Assembly: GCF_013318015.2 (NCBI RefSeq)
Contig: NZ_CP115842.1
Location: 1,425,001 to 1,489,000 of the forward strand
Reading direction: 5' to 3'
Length of the DNA: 64,000 bases
From: Agrobacterium tumefaciens
Lineage (GTDB): Bacteria > Pseudomonadota > Alphaproteobacteria > Rhizobiales > Rhizobiaceae
Below the pieces are notes generated by a model, which saw nothing but the letters and a program-made list of their open reading frames with translations, was not told where the DNA came from and made no database searches. A program made the translations under genes and the position numbers. Each line of letters begins with the position of its first letter. Within the stretch, counting starts at the first letter, position 1. Shown piece by piece: positions 55,089 through 63,464 of this stretch.

Positions 55089-56845
55089 ATGGAAGAATTC
55101 GAAAAACGCATGCAGTCGCACCTCATGCAGCCCGCGCCGGTCATGTCGGACAATGCGCTTCTCAGCTCCGACGCTATCAGGCCAATTCTTGCGACGCTGG
55201 TCGAAGAACTAACCGATGGGATCGCGATCGCACAGCGTTTGGGCGCCAATTCGCCTTTGCTCTATGTCAATAAGGCCTTCGAGCATCTGACTGGCTACGC
55301 TCGGAACGAGGTCGTCGGGAAAGATTGCCGCTATTTGCAGGGCAACGAGCGCGACCAACAAGAGGTCGTCCACATTCGCGCTGCGATCGAGGCGGCGGAG
55401 CCTCTGGACTCAACGCTGCGTAACTATCGAAAGGACGGGTCGGCGTTCTGGAACAGTCTCAGTCTCCGGCCTGCCTGGGTGGGCGAAGAACTATTTTACG
55501 TCGGCATACTGCGCGACGTCTCGGCGATTCGCCAGGCGCACACCGCGCTGGATCGTGTCGCGAACCTCGACGCGACCACGCATTGCCTGAACCGTCAAGC
55601 ATTTATCCTGGCTACCGAGGAACGTTTCGCAACCAATGCCAAAGCGACGCCCTTGGTCGTGAAGCTGGATGTGATCGGTTTTCACGATTTCAACACGGGA
55701 TACGGTTTCGAAGTCGGGGATGCCCTGCTTTATGAAACCGGGCGGCGGCTGCGGGACGTGGGAGCTGCCCAGGTGGGACGCATGGGCGCCAATGAGTTCG
55801 CTTTGGCTTTTGAGCTCGCGGATGGATCAAGTGCGGATACTATCGTGGCAGCGGTATCCGCTTCGCTTGCCGCTGACTTCGTCGTGCCAGGTGCGAGTGT
55901 CTCACTGCGTTTCGCCATCGGCTATGCGGTGGGGCAGCCTCGGGCGAGACCCATTTCGCTGATCCGCAATGCCGGCATCGCCCTGTGGGCCGCCAAGTCC
56001 GCCCCTCTGGGTGGTCCGCGACGGTTTCGAGACTCGGATCACGAATAGGCAAGCCGACGCGTGCGAATGACTCGCGAATTGAAGGTCGCGGTCGCGAATG
56101 ACGAATTTGTGTATCACTTCCAACCCCAGGTAGACCTTGCAACCGGCGAGTGGGTGGGTGCGGAAGCTCTGATACCCAGAATCATCCTCTGTTTGGCAGC
56201 CAGCTCCCCGGAAGTTTCGTCGAGACTGCCGAGCGATCAGGTCTGCTGCTTGATCTGACCGAACGAAGTCTGACGACCGTCGCGGCTTATGCACGGCGCA
56301 TTAACGCGCATCGCGACAAGGCTTTGCGCTTTGCGGTGAATGTATCCGCCGGGGAGTTCCTGCAGCATCACATGGCCGAAATGCTGGATCGGGTCCTGTG
56401 CCTGACCAAGGCCGACCCGGCATGGTTGACGCTTGAGATCACCGAAAGCATGTTCCTCAGCGATACACCCGGCGTGATGGACGCATTTCAGCGGCTGCGA
56501 CAGAGCGGCGTCGGCCTTTCCGTCGATGACTTCGGCACAGGCTATTCGAACCTGCGCTCGCTCGAAACCTTTCCGGTTACCGAGATCAAGATAGACCGCA
56601 CCTTTATCAGCGAACTCGCAACGAGGCCGTCCAGAAGGGTGATCGTCCAGGCCGTTATCGATCTTGGACGCGCCCTTGGGTTAACTGTGGTTGCAGAAGG
56701 CGTGGAGACCGAGGCCCAGCGCAAAATGCTTCGCGAAATGGGCTGTCCGGTCGGCCAAGGCTACCTTTTCGGCCGTCCCATCGACGCCGAAGTTTTTGCA
56801 GCCGGCTTGGCACGGATTGGGAGCGACGGGATGGAAACAGCCTAA
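55089..56845 (+). pseudogene. Broken LOV-GGDEF-EAL photoreceptor gene
   Basis: The first part (55089-56048, about 319 residues) holds a LOV/PAS domain with the flavin-adduct Cys in GKDCRYLQGNERD (about C80) and a degenerate GGDEF domain with RMGANEF in place of the active-site loop. An in-frame TAG at 56046-56048 ends it. The same frame continues after the stop with a normal EAL start (RELKVAVANDEFVYHFQPQVDLATGEWVGAEALI). Near 56176 a one-base loss shifts the frame to QNHPLFGSQLPGSF, then DDFGTGYSNL and AEGVETEA to 56845. One nonsense change plus one frameshift separate the phosphodiesterase. The start (55077 or 55089) is uncertain. Confidence 0.8.
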
Positions 56846-56874
56846 CGTCAGCGGGAGTAAGGACCGATTTGGCC

Positions 56875-56890
56875 CCGCGAGTAATCGCGG
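56875..56890. terminator. Hairpin between convergent EAL remnant and csp
   Basis: Arms CCGCGA and TCGCGG around GTAA, extended by flanking GGC/GCC pairs. No T tract on either strand. Confidence 0.4.
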
Positions 56891-56906
56891 AGCCAAGAGA
56901 CGCTGA

Positions 56907-57110
56907 TCAGATGAGGCTGACGTTCTCGGCCTTGGACTTTCCAGTCTTGCGGTCCTGTCCAACATCGTAGCTGACCTTCTGGCCATCCTGAAGAGAACCA
57001 CCAAACCCTACGGCGGAGATGTGGACGAAGACGTCCGGGCCGCCGTTGTCCGGTGTGATGAAGCCGAAGCCCTTGTCCTGTGCGAAAAATTTGACGGTAC
57101 CTGTTGCCAT
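56907..57110 (-). CDS. Cold-shock domain protein (CspA family)
   Basis: 67 residues from ATG 57110 with GAGGATAAC upstream. RNP1-like KGFGFITPD and RNP2-like VFVHISAV motifs mark the OB-fold that binds single-stranded RNA or DNA. The N terminus MATGTVKFF is standard. It would act as an RNA chaperone. Regulation by a structured leader is possible but not shown. Confidence 0.94.
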   Translation of the reverse strand: MATGTVKFFAQDKGFGFITPDNGGPDVFVHISAVGFGGSLQDGQKVSYDVGQDRKTGKSKAENVSLI

Positions 57111-57540
57111 GTTATCCTCGTTAATTGAATACGACGCGGTAATACTATTGTTCGATGGCGGTGGCCACAAGGCTTTATGGCCTTCTCGAGACAAGTCGCC
57201 GTGGATGAGTGGTTTTCAAAAACGCCTGTTTTGCGGTCTCAGTCACGATCAGCGCGCGATCTTTTGAATTTCAGCACGAATTAATTCGTATTTCCATTCT
57301 GCTCCCGCGCACAAAAATCGAAGCAACGAGTTGCTTATGAACAAATTTGTCGCGTTGAGCGGGCCTGATCTTGATCGGAAAAGCAGCGCAGTTTGAAGGC
57401 ATAGAGAGTTGCGGCCGCCGAGATCGCTTGCTCTATGTGCATACAGCGTCTCTATAGCGGTCAAAATGCTTAAAGTTTAGTCATTCCCAGGGTTGCGGAT
57501 ATTTTCATCGATCTATCTTGCGGATACGCTATTTGCGTGC
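57111..57540. other. Intergenic region between csp and the ABC operon
   Basis: About 430 nt without a credible gene. It should hold the divergent promoters. A perfect palindrome CGAATTAATTCG sits at 57277-57288. Confidence 0.5.
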
Positions 57541-57552
57541 TTGTATAGACAA
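57518..57552 (+). promoter_or_regulatory. Promoter with HutC-like operator
   Basis: The inverted repeat TTGT-ATAG-ACAA (57541-57552) resembles the TTGTATATACAA-type sites of HutC regulators, differing at one position. It overlaps a likely -10 (TGTATA, 57542-57547) placed 18 nt after TTGCGG (57518-57523). The HutC-type gene of this operon would then repress its own operon. Confidence 0.6.
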
Positions 57553-57613
57553 CCTAGGCAGTCATCACAGTTGCCGAGCCTGAAGGCGCAGACAGAGCGC
57601 AGGAGAGATTTGC

Positions 57614-58726
57614 ATGATCGTCTTCGACAAGGTCACCAAGCAATATGCGGGCGCGGCTACTGCCGTAAACGGTTTGTCCCTGACGGCGCCAAACGGCAAG
57701 CTGACCGTGTTCGTCGGCCCTTCGGGTTGCGGCAAAACCACATCCTTGCGGATGATCAACAGGTTGATCGTACAATCGTCCGGGTCGATCCTTCTTGACG
57801 GCGAACCGACAGATGGCATGGACGTGGCACTGCTGCGTCGTCGTATCGGTTATGTCATCCAGCATGCCGGGCTTTTCCCCCATCGCACCGTTGTTCAGAA
57901 CATTGCGACCACTGCGCGGCTAAACGGAGCGCCGAAGGAAAAAGCACTGCGCACGGCGCATGAGTTGCTTGAGCGTGTAGGGCTGACCGCCGCCTTTGCC
58001 GATCGCTATCCGTGGCAGCTTTCGGGTGGCCAGCAGCAACGTGTCGGAGTTGCACGTGCACTCGCTTCCGATCCCAAATTCATGCTGATGGACGAACCCT
58101 TCAGTGCTGTCGATCCCGTCGTTCGTACACAGTTGCAGGACGAATTTCTTCGCTTGCAGCGTGAGATTGGCAAGACCATCATCATGGTGACGCACGATAT
58201 AGACGAGGCGTTGAAGCTTGGCGATCAGGTTGCTGTTTTGCGTGCCGGCGGAACGCTTGCGCAGATCGCCACTCCAGAGGAATTGCTGGCGCGCCCGGCA
58301 GATGCCTTCGTGGCGGACTTTATCGGCCGGGACAGAGGGTATCGCTTCCTGAGTTTTGCAGAATTTGACGGAGCAGTTCCTCTCGGTGCGGAGCCGACAG
58401 CCTTGCTCGGCGCAACACCGGACAGCCTTCGTGGCGTTGCAACGGATCGCTGGGTTCTGGTGACTGACGCCGAACATCGTCCGATCGGATGGGCCGATGC
58501 GCAGGGTCTCAGGCAACCACTGCGTGAGGGAGATCTCAATCTCAGTGGTACGCTGGCGCCGGAAGGCAGCAGTTTGCGCCATGTGCTCGATGCAGCGTTG
58601 AGTTCGCCCTCCGGCCGCGGGGTCATCGTAGGGTCAACGGGCCAGCTTGTCGGCACCGTCACACTCTCTGATGTCGCCAAAGCCATCGAAGCCGCGCGGG
58701 TCGGTCGCTTCGGAGGTCAGCCATGA
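57614..58726 (+). CDS. Quaternary-amine ABC transporter ATP-binding protein (OpuCA/ProV-like)
   Basis: 370 residues with AGGAGAGATTTGC upstream. Walker A GPSGCGKTT (about 36-44), Q-loop VIQHAGLFPH, signature LSGGQQQRVGVARAL, Walker B FMLMDEPF and the H-loop in VTHDIDEAL are intact. The C-terminal 110 residues hold degenerate CBS-like repeats as in glycine-betaine importers. It powers the two permeases that follow and overlaps the first by 4 bp. Confidence 0.93.
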   Translation: MIVFDKVTKQYAGAATAVNGLSLTAPNGKLTVFVGPSGCGKTTSLRMINRLIVQSSGSILLDGEPTDGMDVALLRRRIGYVIQHAGLFPHRTVVQNIATTARLNGAPKEKALRTAHELLERVGLTAAFADRYPWQLSGGQQQRVGVARALASDPKFMLMDEPFSAVDPVVRTQLQDEFLRLQREIGKTIIMVTHDIDEALKLGDQVAVLRAGGTLAQIATPEELLARPADAFVADFIGRDRGYRFLSFAEFDGAVPLGAEPTALLGATPDSLRGVATDRWVLVTDAEHRPIGWADAQGLRQPLREGDLNLSGTLAPEGSSLRHVLDAALSSPSGRGVIVGSTGQLVGTVTLSDVAKAIEAARVGRFGGQP

Positions 58727-59373
58727 GGTTTGATTGGCTCTACCGGGAATCCGGGCGGATTTTCGAGCTTTTTATCTGGCATCTCGGCCTTTCGGTCATC
58801 CCGGTGGTGATCGGCCTGCTTCTTGCCCTGCCGCTCGGTTGGATTGCGCAGCGGGCCGGTTTATTCCGGTCGACCCTGCTGGGGGTTGCCGGACTTCTTT
58901 ACACAATTCCGTCGCTTGCGCTGTTCGTCCTGCTGCCGCTGGTGCTCGGCACCCGTATACTCGATCCGCTAAACGTCGTCGTCGCGCTGACGATCTACGC
59001 GTTGGCGCTTCTGGTGCGAACAGTGAACGATGGTTTGGAATCGGTTTCGCCAGACGTCCTCCAGGCGGCGAATGCCATGGGCTACAGACAGGTTGCGCGT
59101 CTGGTGATGGTGGAGCTACCTCTCGCGGTTCCTGTGATTGCCGCCGGATTGCGTGTGGCCGTGGTTTCCAATGTCAGCATCGTTTCCGTAGCGGCACTGG
59201 TTGGAACGCCGCAACTTGGTCTGCTCTTCACGCAGGGGCTTCAGCTGCGGTTCCTGACGCCGATCATAGCAGGCATCGTACTCTGCGTGCTTCTCGCAGC
59301 CTTGCTGGACGGGCTTGTTCTGTTCATTTCACGCCGCCTGACGCCGTGGCAGCCTGGGAGTGCGGCGCGATGA
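58723..59373 (+). CDS. ABC transporter permease (OpuCB/EgtU-like), first
   Basis: 216 residues with about six membrane helices and the EAA-type loop DVLQAANAMGYRQVARLVMVELPLAVPVI (about 105-133), which contacts the ATPase. It belongs to the proline/glycine-betaine permease family. It overlaps the ATPase gene upstream and the second permease downstream by 4 bp each. Confidence 0.92.
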   Translation: MRFDWLYRESGRIFELFIWHLGLSVIPVVIGLLLALPLGWIAQRAGLFRSTLLGVAGLLYTIPSLALFVLLPLVLGTRILDPLNVVVALTIYALALLVRTVNDGLESVSPDVLQAANAMGYRQVARLVMVELPLAVPVIAAGLRVAVVSNVSIVSVAALVGTPQLGLLFTQGLQLRFLTPIIAGIVLCVLLAALLDGLVLFISRRLTPWQPGSAAR

Positions 59374-60047
59374 TAGAATGGTTTAGCGATCCAGCTCACT
59401 GGACAGGGAGTGATGGTGTCATCGTTCTCGTCGGTCAGCATCTGGCTTATAGCTTTGCGGCCCTTTTCCTCGCCTGTCTGATTGGCTTGCCGGTTGGGCT
59501 TTATGTGGGACACACGGGACGCGGTGTCGTCTTCATCGCGGGTCTTGCAAATGCGCTACGCTCCCTTCCAAGCCTCGGCCTGATCGCACTTCTTGTGATT
59601 GTTTTTGGCCCCGTTTTCGCATCCGATATGGCTTTTATCGTACCCAGCCTTATCGTGCTCGTGCTTCTGGCCGTGCCGCCGATCATGACTGGCAGTTACG
59701 CCGGTATCGCGGCGGTGGATCCCGCTGCGGTGGATGCTGCAAGAGGCATGGGGAAACGTCCGCTCGATATTCTGTTCGATGTGGAACTGCCCTGCGCTCT
59801 GCCATTGATCTTTTCCGGTCTGCGCAGCGCCACGCTTCAGATCATCTCGACCGCAACTATCGCCGCTTATGTTTCTCTTGGTGGTCTCGGTCGCCTGATC
59901 ATCGATGGGCGGGCGCAGAACGATTATTATCAGATGGCCGCAGGTGCCGTTCTCGTCGGTGCGTTGGCCCTGACCGTGGATCTGATCATCGGCGTCATAT
60001 CGAGGGTCACCGTATCACCAGGGCTGACGCGTCGAGCGAAGCGTTAG
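59370..60047 (+). CDS. ABC transporter permease (OpuCD-like), second
   Basis: 225 residues from ATG 59370, which overlaps the previous stop (ATGA). About five or six helices and the EAA loop AAVDAARGMGKRPLDILFDVELPCALPLIF are seen. A longer frame at 58734-60047 is only an upstream extension of this one through the first permease gene in the wrong frame. The two permeases probably form a heterodimer. Confidence 0.92.
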   Translation: MIEWFSDPAHWTGSDGVIVLVGQHLAYSFAALFLACLIGLPVGLYVGHTGRGVVFIAGLANALRSLPSLGLIALLVIVFGPVFASDMAFIVPSLIVLVLLAVPPIMTGSYAGIAAVDPAAVDAARGMGKRPLDILFDVELPCALPLIFSGLRSATLQIISTATIAAYVSLGGLGRLIIDGRAQNDYYQMAAGAVLVGALALTVDLIIGVISRVTVSPGLTRRAKR

Positions 60048-60108
60048 AGGTTCTAAAATAACCGGGTTTTCTATTCCACGACTGTTTCAACATAAAGGAG
60101 AAGCTCGC

Positions 60109-61023
60109 ATGGCATTCAGGATCATCACTGCCGCCAGCGCATTTGCGCTCATGGCACTTTCCGCTGCTTCGGCATTGGCGCAAAGCAATCCGCTGGCCGC
60201 GCCAGCCACTCCGCGAACCGATACGACGACAATCATCGTCGGTTCCGCCGACTTCCCCGAAAGCCAGCTTCTGGCGACGATCTACGCCAAGGCCCTTGCC
60301 GCCAAGGGTGTTGCCGTCGAAACGAAGTTGAGCATCGGTAGCCGCGAAGTCTATATCCCTGCGTTGCTCGACGGATCAATCGATCTGTTGCCGGAGTATG
60401 CTGGTGCGACGCTGAGCTATCTCGACAAGAACGCGACGGCCCATTCGCCAAGCGATGTGGCCGCAGCGCTCAAGGCGGCTCTGCCGAAAGGCGTCTCTAT
60501 GTTGACACCCTCCGCAGCACAGGATTCCGATAGCGTGGCTGTGACGCGCGCGACCGCTGACAAATACAAGCTGAAGACGATTGCCGATCTCGCACCCGTA
60601 GCCTCGCAGCTCGTGCTTGGCGGTCCACCGGAATGGAAAACGCGCAAGGAAGGCATTATCGGTCTGAAGGAACTTTATGGCCTCGAGTTCCAGTCGTTCA
60701 AATCGCTTGACGTCGGTGGCCCGCTGACCCTTTCGGCACTCATCAACGGTCAGGTCCATGCTGCAAACCTGTTCTCGACCGATCCGGCCATCGCTGCAAA
60801 CGATCTCATCGTGCTTGAAGACGTCAAGAACCTCTTTCCCGCCCAGAACATCGTACCAGTGATTGCCACACCGAAAGTTAGCGACGTTGTGACAAGCACT
60901 CTCGATGCTGTTTCTGCCGCCCTGACGACGAAAGATCTCGTCGTTATGAACGGTCGTCTGGCCAATCACGACAGTTTCGATGTCGTGGCGGGCGACTGGC
61001 TGGCCGAACACAAATTGAACTGA
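60109..61023 (+). CDS. ABC transporter substrate-binding protein (OpuAC/OsmF-like)
   Basis: 304 residues with AAAGGAGAAGCTCGC before the ATG. The Sec signal (ITAASAFALMALSAASALA) is cut near residue 25. The mature protein matches type II betaine-binding proteins: IIVGSADFPESQLLATIYAKAL, LLDGSIDLLPEYAGATLSYL and NLFPAQNIVPVIATP. Aromatic cage residues for quaternary ammonium are likely, but I cannot place them. A following hairpin may lower expression of downstream genes. The ligand may be a histidine betaine, inferred from the lyase downstream. Confidence 0.92.
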   Translation: MAFRIITAASAFALMALSAASALAQSNPLAAPATPRTDTTTIIVGSADFPESQLLATIYAKALAAKGVAVETKLSIGSREVYIPALLDGSIDLLPEYAGATLSYLDKNATAHSPSDVAAALKAALPKGVSMLTPSAAQDSDSVAVTRATADKYKLKTIADLAPVASQLVLGGPPEWKTRKEGIIGLKELYGLEFQSFKSLDVGGPLTLSALINGQVHAANLFSTDPAIAANDLIVLEDVKNLFPAQNIVPVIATPKVSDVVTSTLDAVSAALTTKDLVVMNGRLANHDSFDVVAGDWLAEHKLN

Positions 61024-61028
61024 ATCCA

Positions 61029-61065
61029 TCGGCAAAGGGCGTGGCATTGCCCCGCCCTTTGCCGA
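61029..61065 (+). terminator. Perfect 13-bp hairpin between binding protein and regulator
   Basis: Arms TCGGCAAAGGGCG (61029-61041) and CGCCCTTTGCCGA (61053-61065) around 11 nt, without a T tract. It may be a partial terminator or an mRNA stabiliser for the binding-protein message. It argues that the GTG at 61041, inside the hairpin, is not the regulator start. Confidence 0.6.
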
Positions 61066-61094
61066 CAACCCTGCGTATTGGTGACGTCATAGCT

Positions 61095-61871
61095 ATGGAT
61101 CACGACAGAGAGATTTTCCGGGAAGTGATGCCGCCGATATCTGAGGACGCTCGTGACGCGCAGGGCACCGAAGACCAGAGTTCACCGCTTTATGTAAAGC
61201 TGAAAGACTACGTCCGCAGTCGCGTCGAGGCGGGTGAGTGGAAGATCGGTCAACGTGTTCCATCGGAAAACGAACTGGTCGATATTCTCGGTGTCAGCCG
61301 TATGACGGCCAACCGCGCTTTGCGTGAGCTGGCCGACGAAGGGCTTGTGGTGCGTGTACGCGGCAAAGGTTCGTTCGTTGCGTCCAAGAAGCGCACATCG
61401 CAGTTCCAGAGCGTACCCAACATTGCCGAAGAAATAACACGCAACGGCGGTGTTCACAGCGCGCGGGTCATACTTCTTCAAATCGAAACCTGCGATCCAG
61501 ATCTTGCCGAAGCGCTCGCTGTTCCGGCTGGCAGCCTTGCTGCGCACTCGATCATTGTGCATGCGGAAGACGGCGTGCCGATGCAAATCGAGGATCGTTT
61601 CGTCAATTCGGACTGCGCGCCCGATTACATCAAACAGGATTTCAACCTCGTAACACCCAACGGTTATCTCACGCGAGTGGCACCGATCGTGAAGGCCGAG
61701 CAGCATATCGAGGCGGTCAGCGCACAGCCCTGGGAATGCAAGCTGCTGGCGATTTCCAAGACGGAACCATGCCTGCTCGTGCGTCGTCGCACATGGTCTA
61801 CAAAGGGGATCGTGTCTTCTGTCCGCCTCCTTTATCCCGGCAGCCGCTATCGTCTTTACAGCAGTAATTGA
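61095..61871 (+). CDS. HutC-type GntR family regulator
   Basis: 258 residues from ATG 61095 (a GTG at 61041 lies inside a hairpin). The N-terminal GntR winged helix (about 30-100: YVKLKDYVRSRVEAGEWKIG, VSRMTANRALRELADEGLVV, GKGSFVA) is followed by a UTRA ligand domain (EEITRNGGVHSARV, EDRFVNSDCAPDYIKQDF, RRRTWSTKGIVSSVRLLYPG). HutC senses urocanate. Here the ligand could be urocanate, thiourocanate or trimethylated histidine. A TTGTATAGACAA site at 57541 is its probable operator. Confidence 0.9.
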   Translation: MDHDREIFREVMPPISEDARDAQGTEDQSSPLYVKLKDYVRSRVEAGEWKIGQRVPSENELVDILGVSRMTANRALRELADEGLVVRVRGKGSFVASKKRTSQFQSVPNIAEEITRNGGVHSARVILLQIETCDPDLAEALAVPAGSLAAHSIIVHAEDGVPMQIEDRFVNSDCAPDYIKQDFNLVTPNGYLTRVAPIVKAEQHIEAVSAQPWECKLLAISKTEPCLLVRRRTWSTKGIVSSVRLLYPGSRYRLYSSN

Positions 61872-61950
61872 GACACGGGCCAACGCTGGCAGTATTCAAG
61901 ATGGAAAATTGCCGCTCCTCGCAGCCGTTTCTGCATCATAGGAAAACGTC

Positions 61951-63441
61951 ATGACTGTTCTACTGGATGATGGATTGAGTTGGCGCGATGTTGCCCATAT
62001 CGGCAAGGGCGAGGCACTGCGTGTGTCAGACGCGGCCTATCTGCGGATTGACCGGGCGAGCCAGATCGTTGACAGCATCGTCGAAAGCGGTGTGCGTGCC
62101 TATGGCATCAATACCGGGGTCGGTGCACTGTCGGACACTGTGGTGGATCGCACCGCGCAGGGTCGGCTTTCGCGCTCCATTATTCTCAGCCATGCCTGCG
62201 GTGTCGGACCGTTGTTGGATCCTCGCGAAGTTCGGGCAATCATGGCGGCGCAGATCGCCAATTTCGCTCATGGGCACTCCGGTGTCCGACGCGAGATCGT
62301 CTCGCATCTGTCGACGTTTCTGGAACAGGATTGTATTCCCGACGTGCCGTCCCGCGGATCGGCGGGCTATCTGGTGCACAACGCGCATGTTGCGCTTGTT
62401 CTGATCGGAGAGGGCCAGGCCCGGCTCGGCGGGCGCATTATGAGTGGACGGGATGCCCTGGCGGCAATGGGACTTCAACCCATCGTGCTGGGTGCCAAGG
62501 AAGGGCTGAGCCTCGTCAATGGTACAGCCTGTGCGACCGGTCTTTCCTGCATGGCACTCGCGCGGGCCAATCACCTGCTAGATTGGGCCGATGCCATAGC
62601 GGCGCTGACGCTTGAAGCAGCAGGCTGCCAGATCGACGCTTTTGACGAGACGGTTCTCGCGCTGCGTCCCTCGAAGGGAATCGCGGCCGTCGGGGCTGCT
62701 CTGCGATCCCGGCTTGAAGGCAGTGGGCTGGTTGCCGCCGCTCATGGCAGGCGGACACAGGACGCGCTAAGCCTGCGTGCCGTGCCGCATGCGCATGGTG
62801 CTGCACGCGACATCTTCGATGCCTGCGCCTCCATCGTTGACCGAGAGCTCGCCTCCGTCACCGACAATCCCGCGATCCTTGGCACGCCCAAGCAGCCCAT
62901 CGTCTCGTCGGAGGCCCATGCCGTTGCCCCGGCATTGGGGCAGGCGGCAGACAGTCTCGCCATCGCCATTGCACAGATTGCCTCCATGAGCGAGCGCCGT
63001 ATCGACAGGCTGGTCAATCCTCTGGTGAGTGGTCTGCCGCCATTTCTGGCGACCGATGCCGGAAGCCATTCAGGTTTCATGATCGCGCAATATACGGCCG
63101 CAGCCCTTGTCGGCGATAGCAGACGTCTTTCCGCGCCTGCCTCCACAGATGGAGGGCTGACATCGGGATTACAGGAGGATTTCCTCTCTCATCCCACGGC
63201 AGCCGCCAACAAGCTGCTCGCGGTTCTCGACAATGCAGAATATATTCTGGCCATCGAATGGATGGCCGGGGTGCAGGCCCATGATTTCCTGGAAAATGTT
63301 GCCGTGCGGGCAGCCGGAACAAATGCGGTCTACAATCTGCTTCGCGAGCACCTCCAGCCCTATTCGGATGACCGGCCCCTGTCTGCGGACATGGAAAAGG
63401 CAAGGCTGCTCCTGCGTGATTTCTCGCCACCGGATATGTGA
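61951..63441 (+). CDS. Histidine ammonia-lyase homologue without the MIO triad
   Basis: 496 residues with the aromatic ammonia-lyase fold: AYGINTGVG (50-58), SHACGVG (80-86), AKEGLSLVNGTA, TQDALSLR (269-276) and GLQEDFLSHP (406-415). In HutH the segment GSVG-ASGDLAPLAH makes the MIO cofactor from Ala-Ser-Gly. Here it reads GSAG-YLVHNAH (136-146), so the triad is gone by an in-frame loss of three residues, and the usual Tyr of QDxYSLR is Leu. Overall length and remaining motifs are intact, so it is not a pseudogene. Known MIO-free relatives include ergothionase, which splits trimethylamine from ergothioneine. Such a trimethylamine lyase is my preferred role. Confidence 0.85.
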   Translation: MTVLLDDGLSWRDVAHIGKGEALRVSDAAYLRIDRASQIVDSIVESGVRAYGINTGVGALSDTVVDRTAQGRLSRSIILSHACGVGPLLDPREVRAIMAAQIANFAHGHSGVRREIVSHLSTFLEQDCIPDVPSRGSAGYLVHNAHVALVLIGEGQARLGGRIMSGRDALAAMGLQPIVLGAKEGLSLVNGTACATGLSCMALARANHLLDWADAIAALTLEAAGCQIDAFDETVLALRPSKGIAAVGAALRSRLEGSGLVAAAHGRRTQDALSLRAVPHAHGAARDIFDACASIVDRELASVTDNPAILGTPKQPIVSSEAHAVAPALGQAADSLAIAIAQIASMSERRIDRLVNPLVSGLPPFLATDAGSHSGFMIAQYTAAALVGDSRRLSAPASTDGGLTSGLQEDFLSHPTAAANKLLAVLDNAEYILAIEWMAGVQAHDFLENVAVRAAGTNAVYNLLREHLQPYSDDRPLSADMEKARLLLRDFSPPDM

Positions 63442-63464
63442 TTGAAAGCCGTAAGGCTCGTGCC

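Noticed and set aside
56150..56845. An independent EAL phosphodiesterase gene
   Set aside because: The EAL start is encoded upstream in another frame and is continuous with the LOV-GGDEF frame apart from one TAG; the fragment lacks its own start site and first catalytic motif.
58734..59369. Upstream extension of the second permease frame
   Set aside because: This part overlaps the first permease in the wrong frame; the ATGA overlap at 59370 marks the true start.
61951..63441. Ordinary histidine ammonia-lyase (hutH) of a histidine-utilisation operon
   Set aside because: The Ala-Ser-Gly triad needed for MIO is absent, and no hutU, hutI or hutG gene is nearby.
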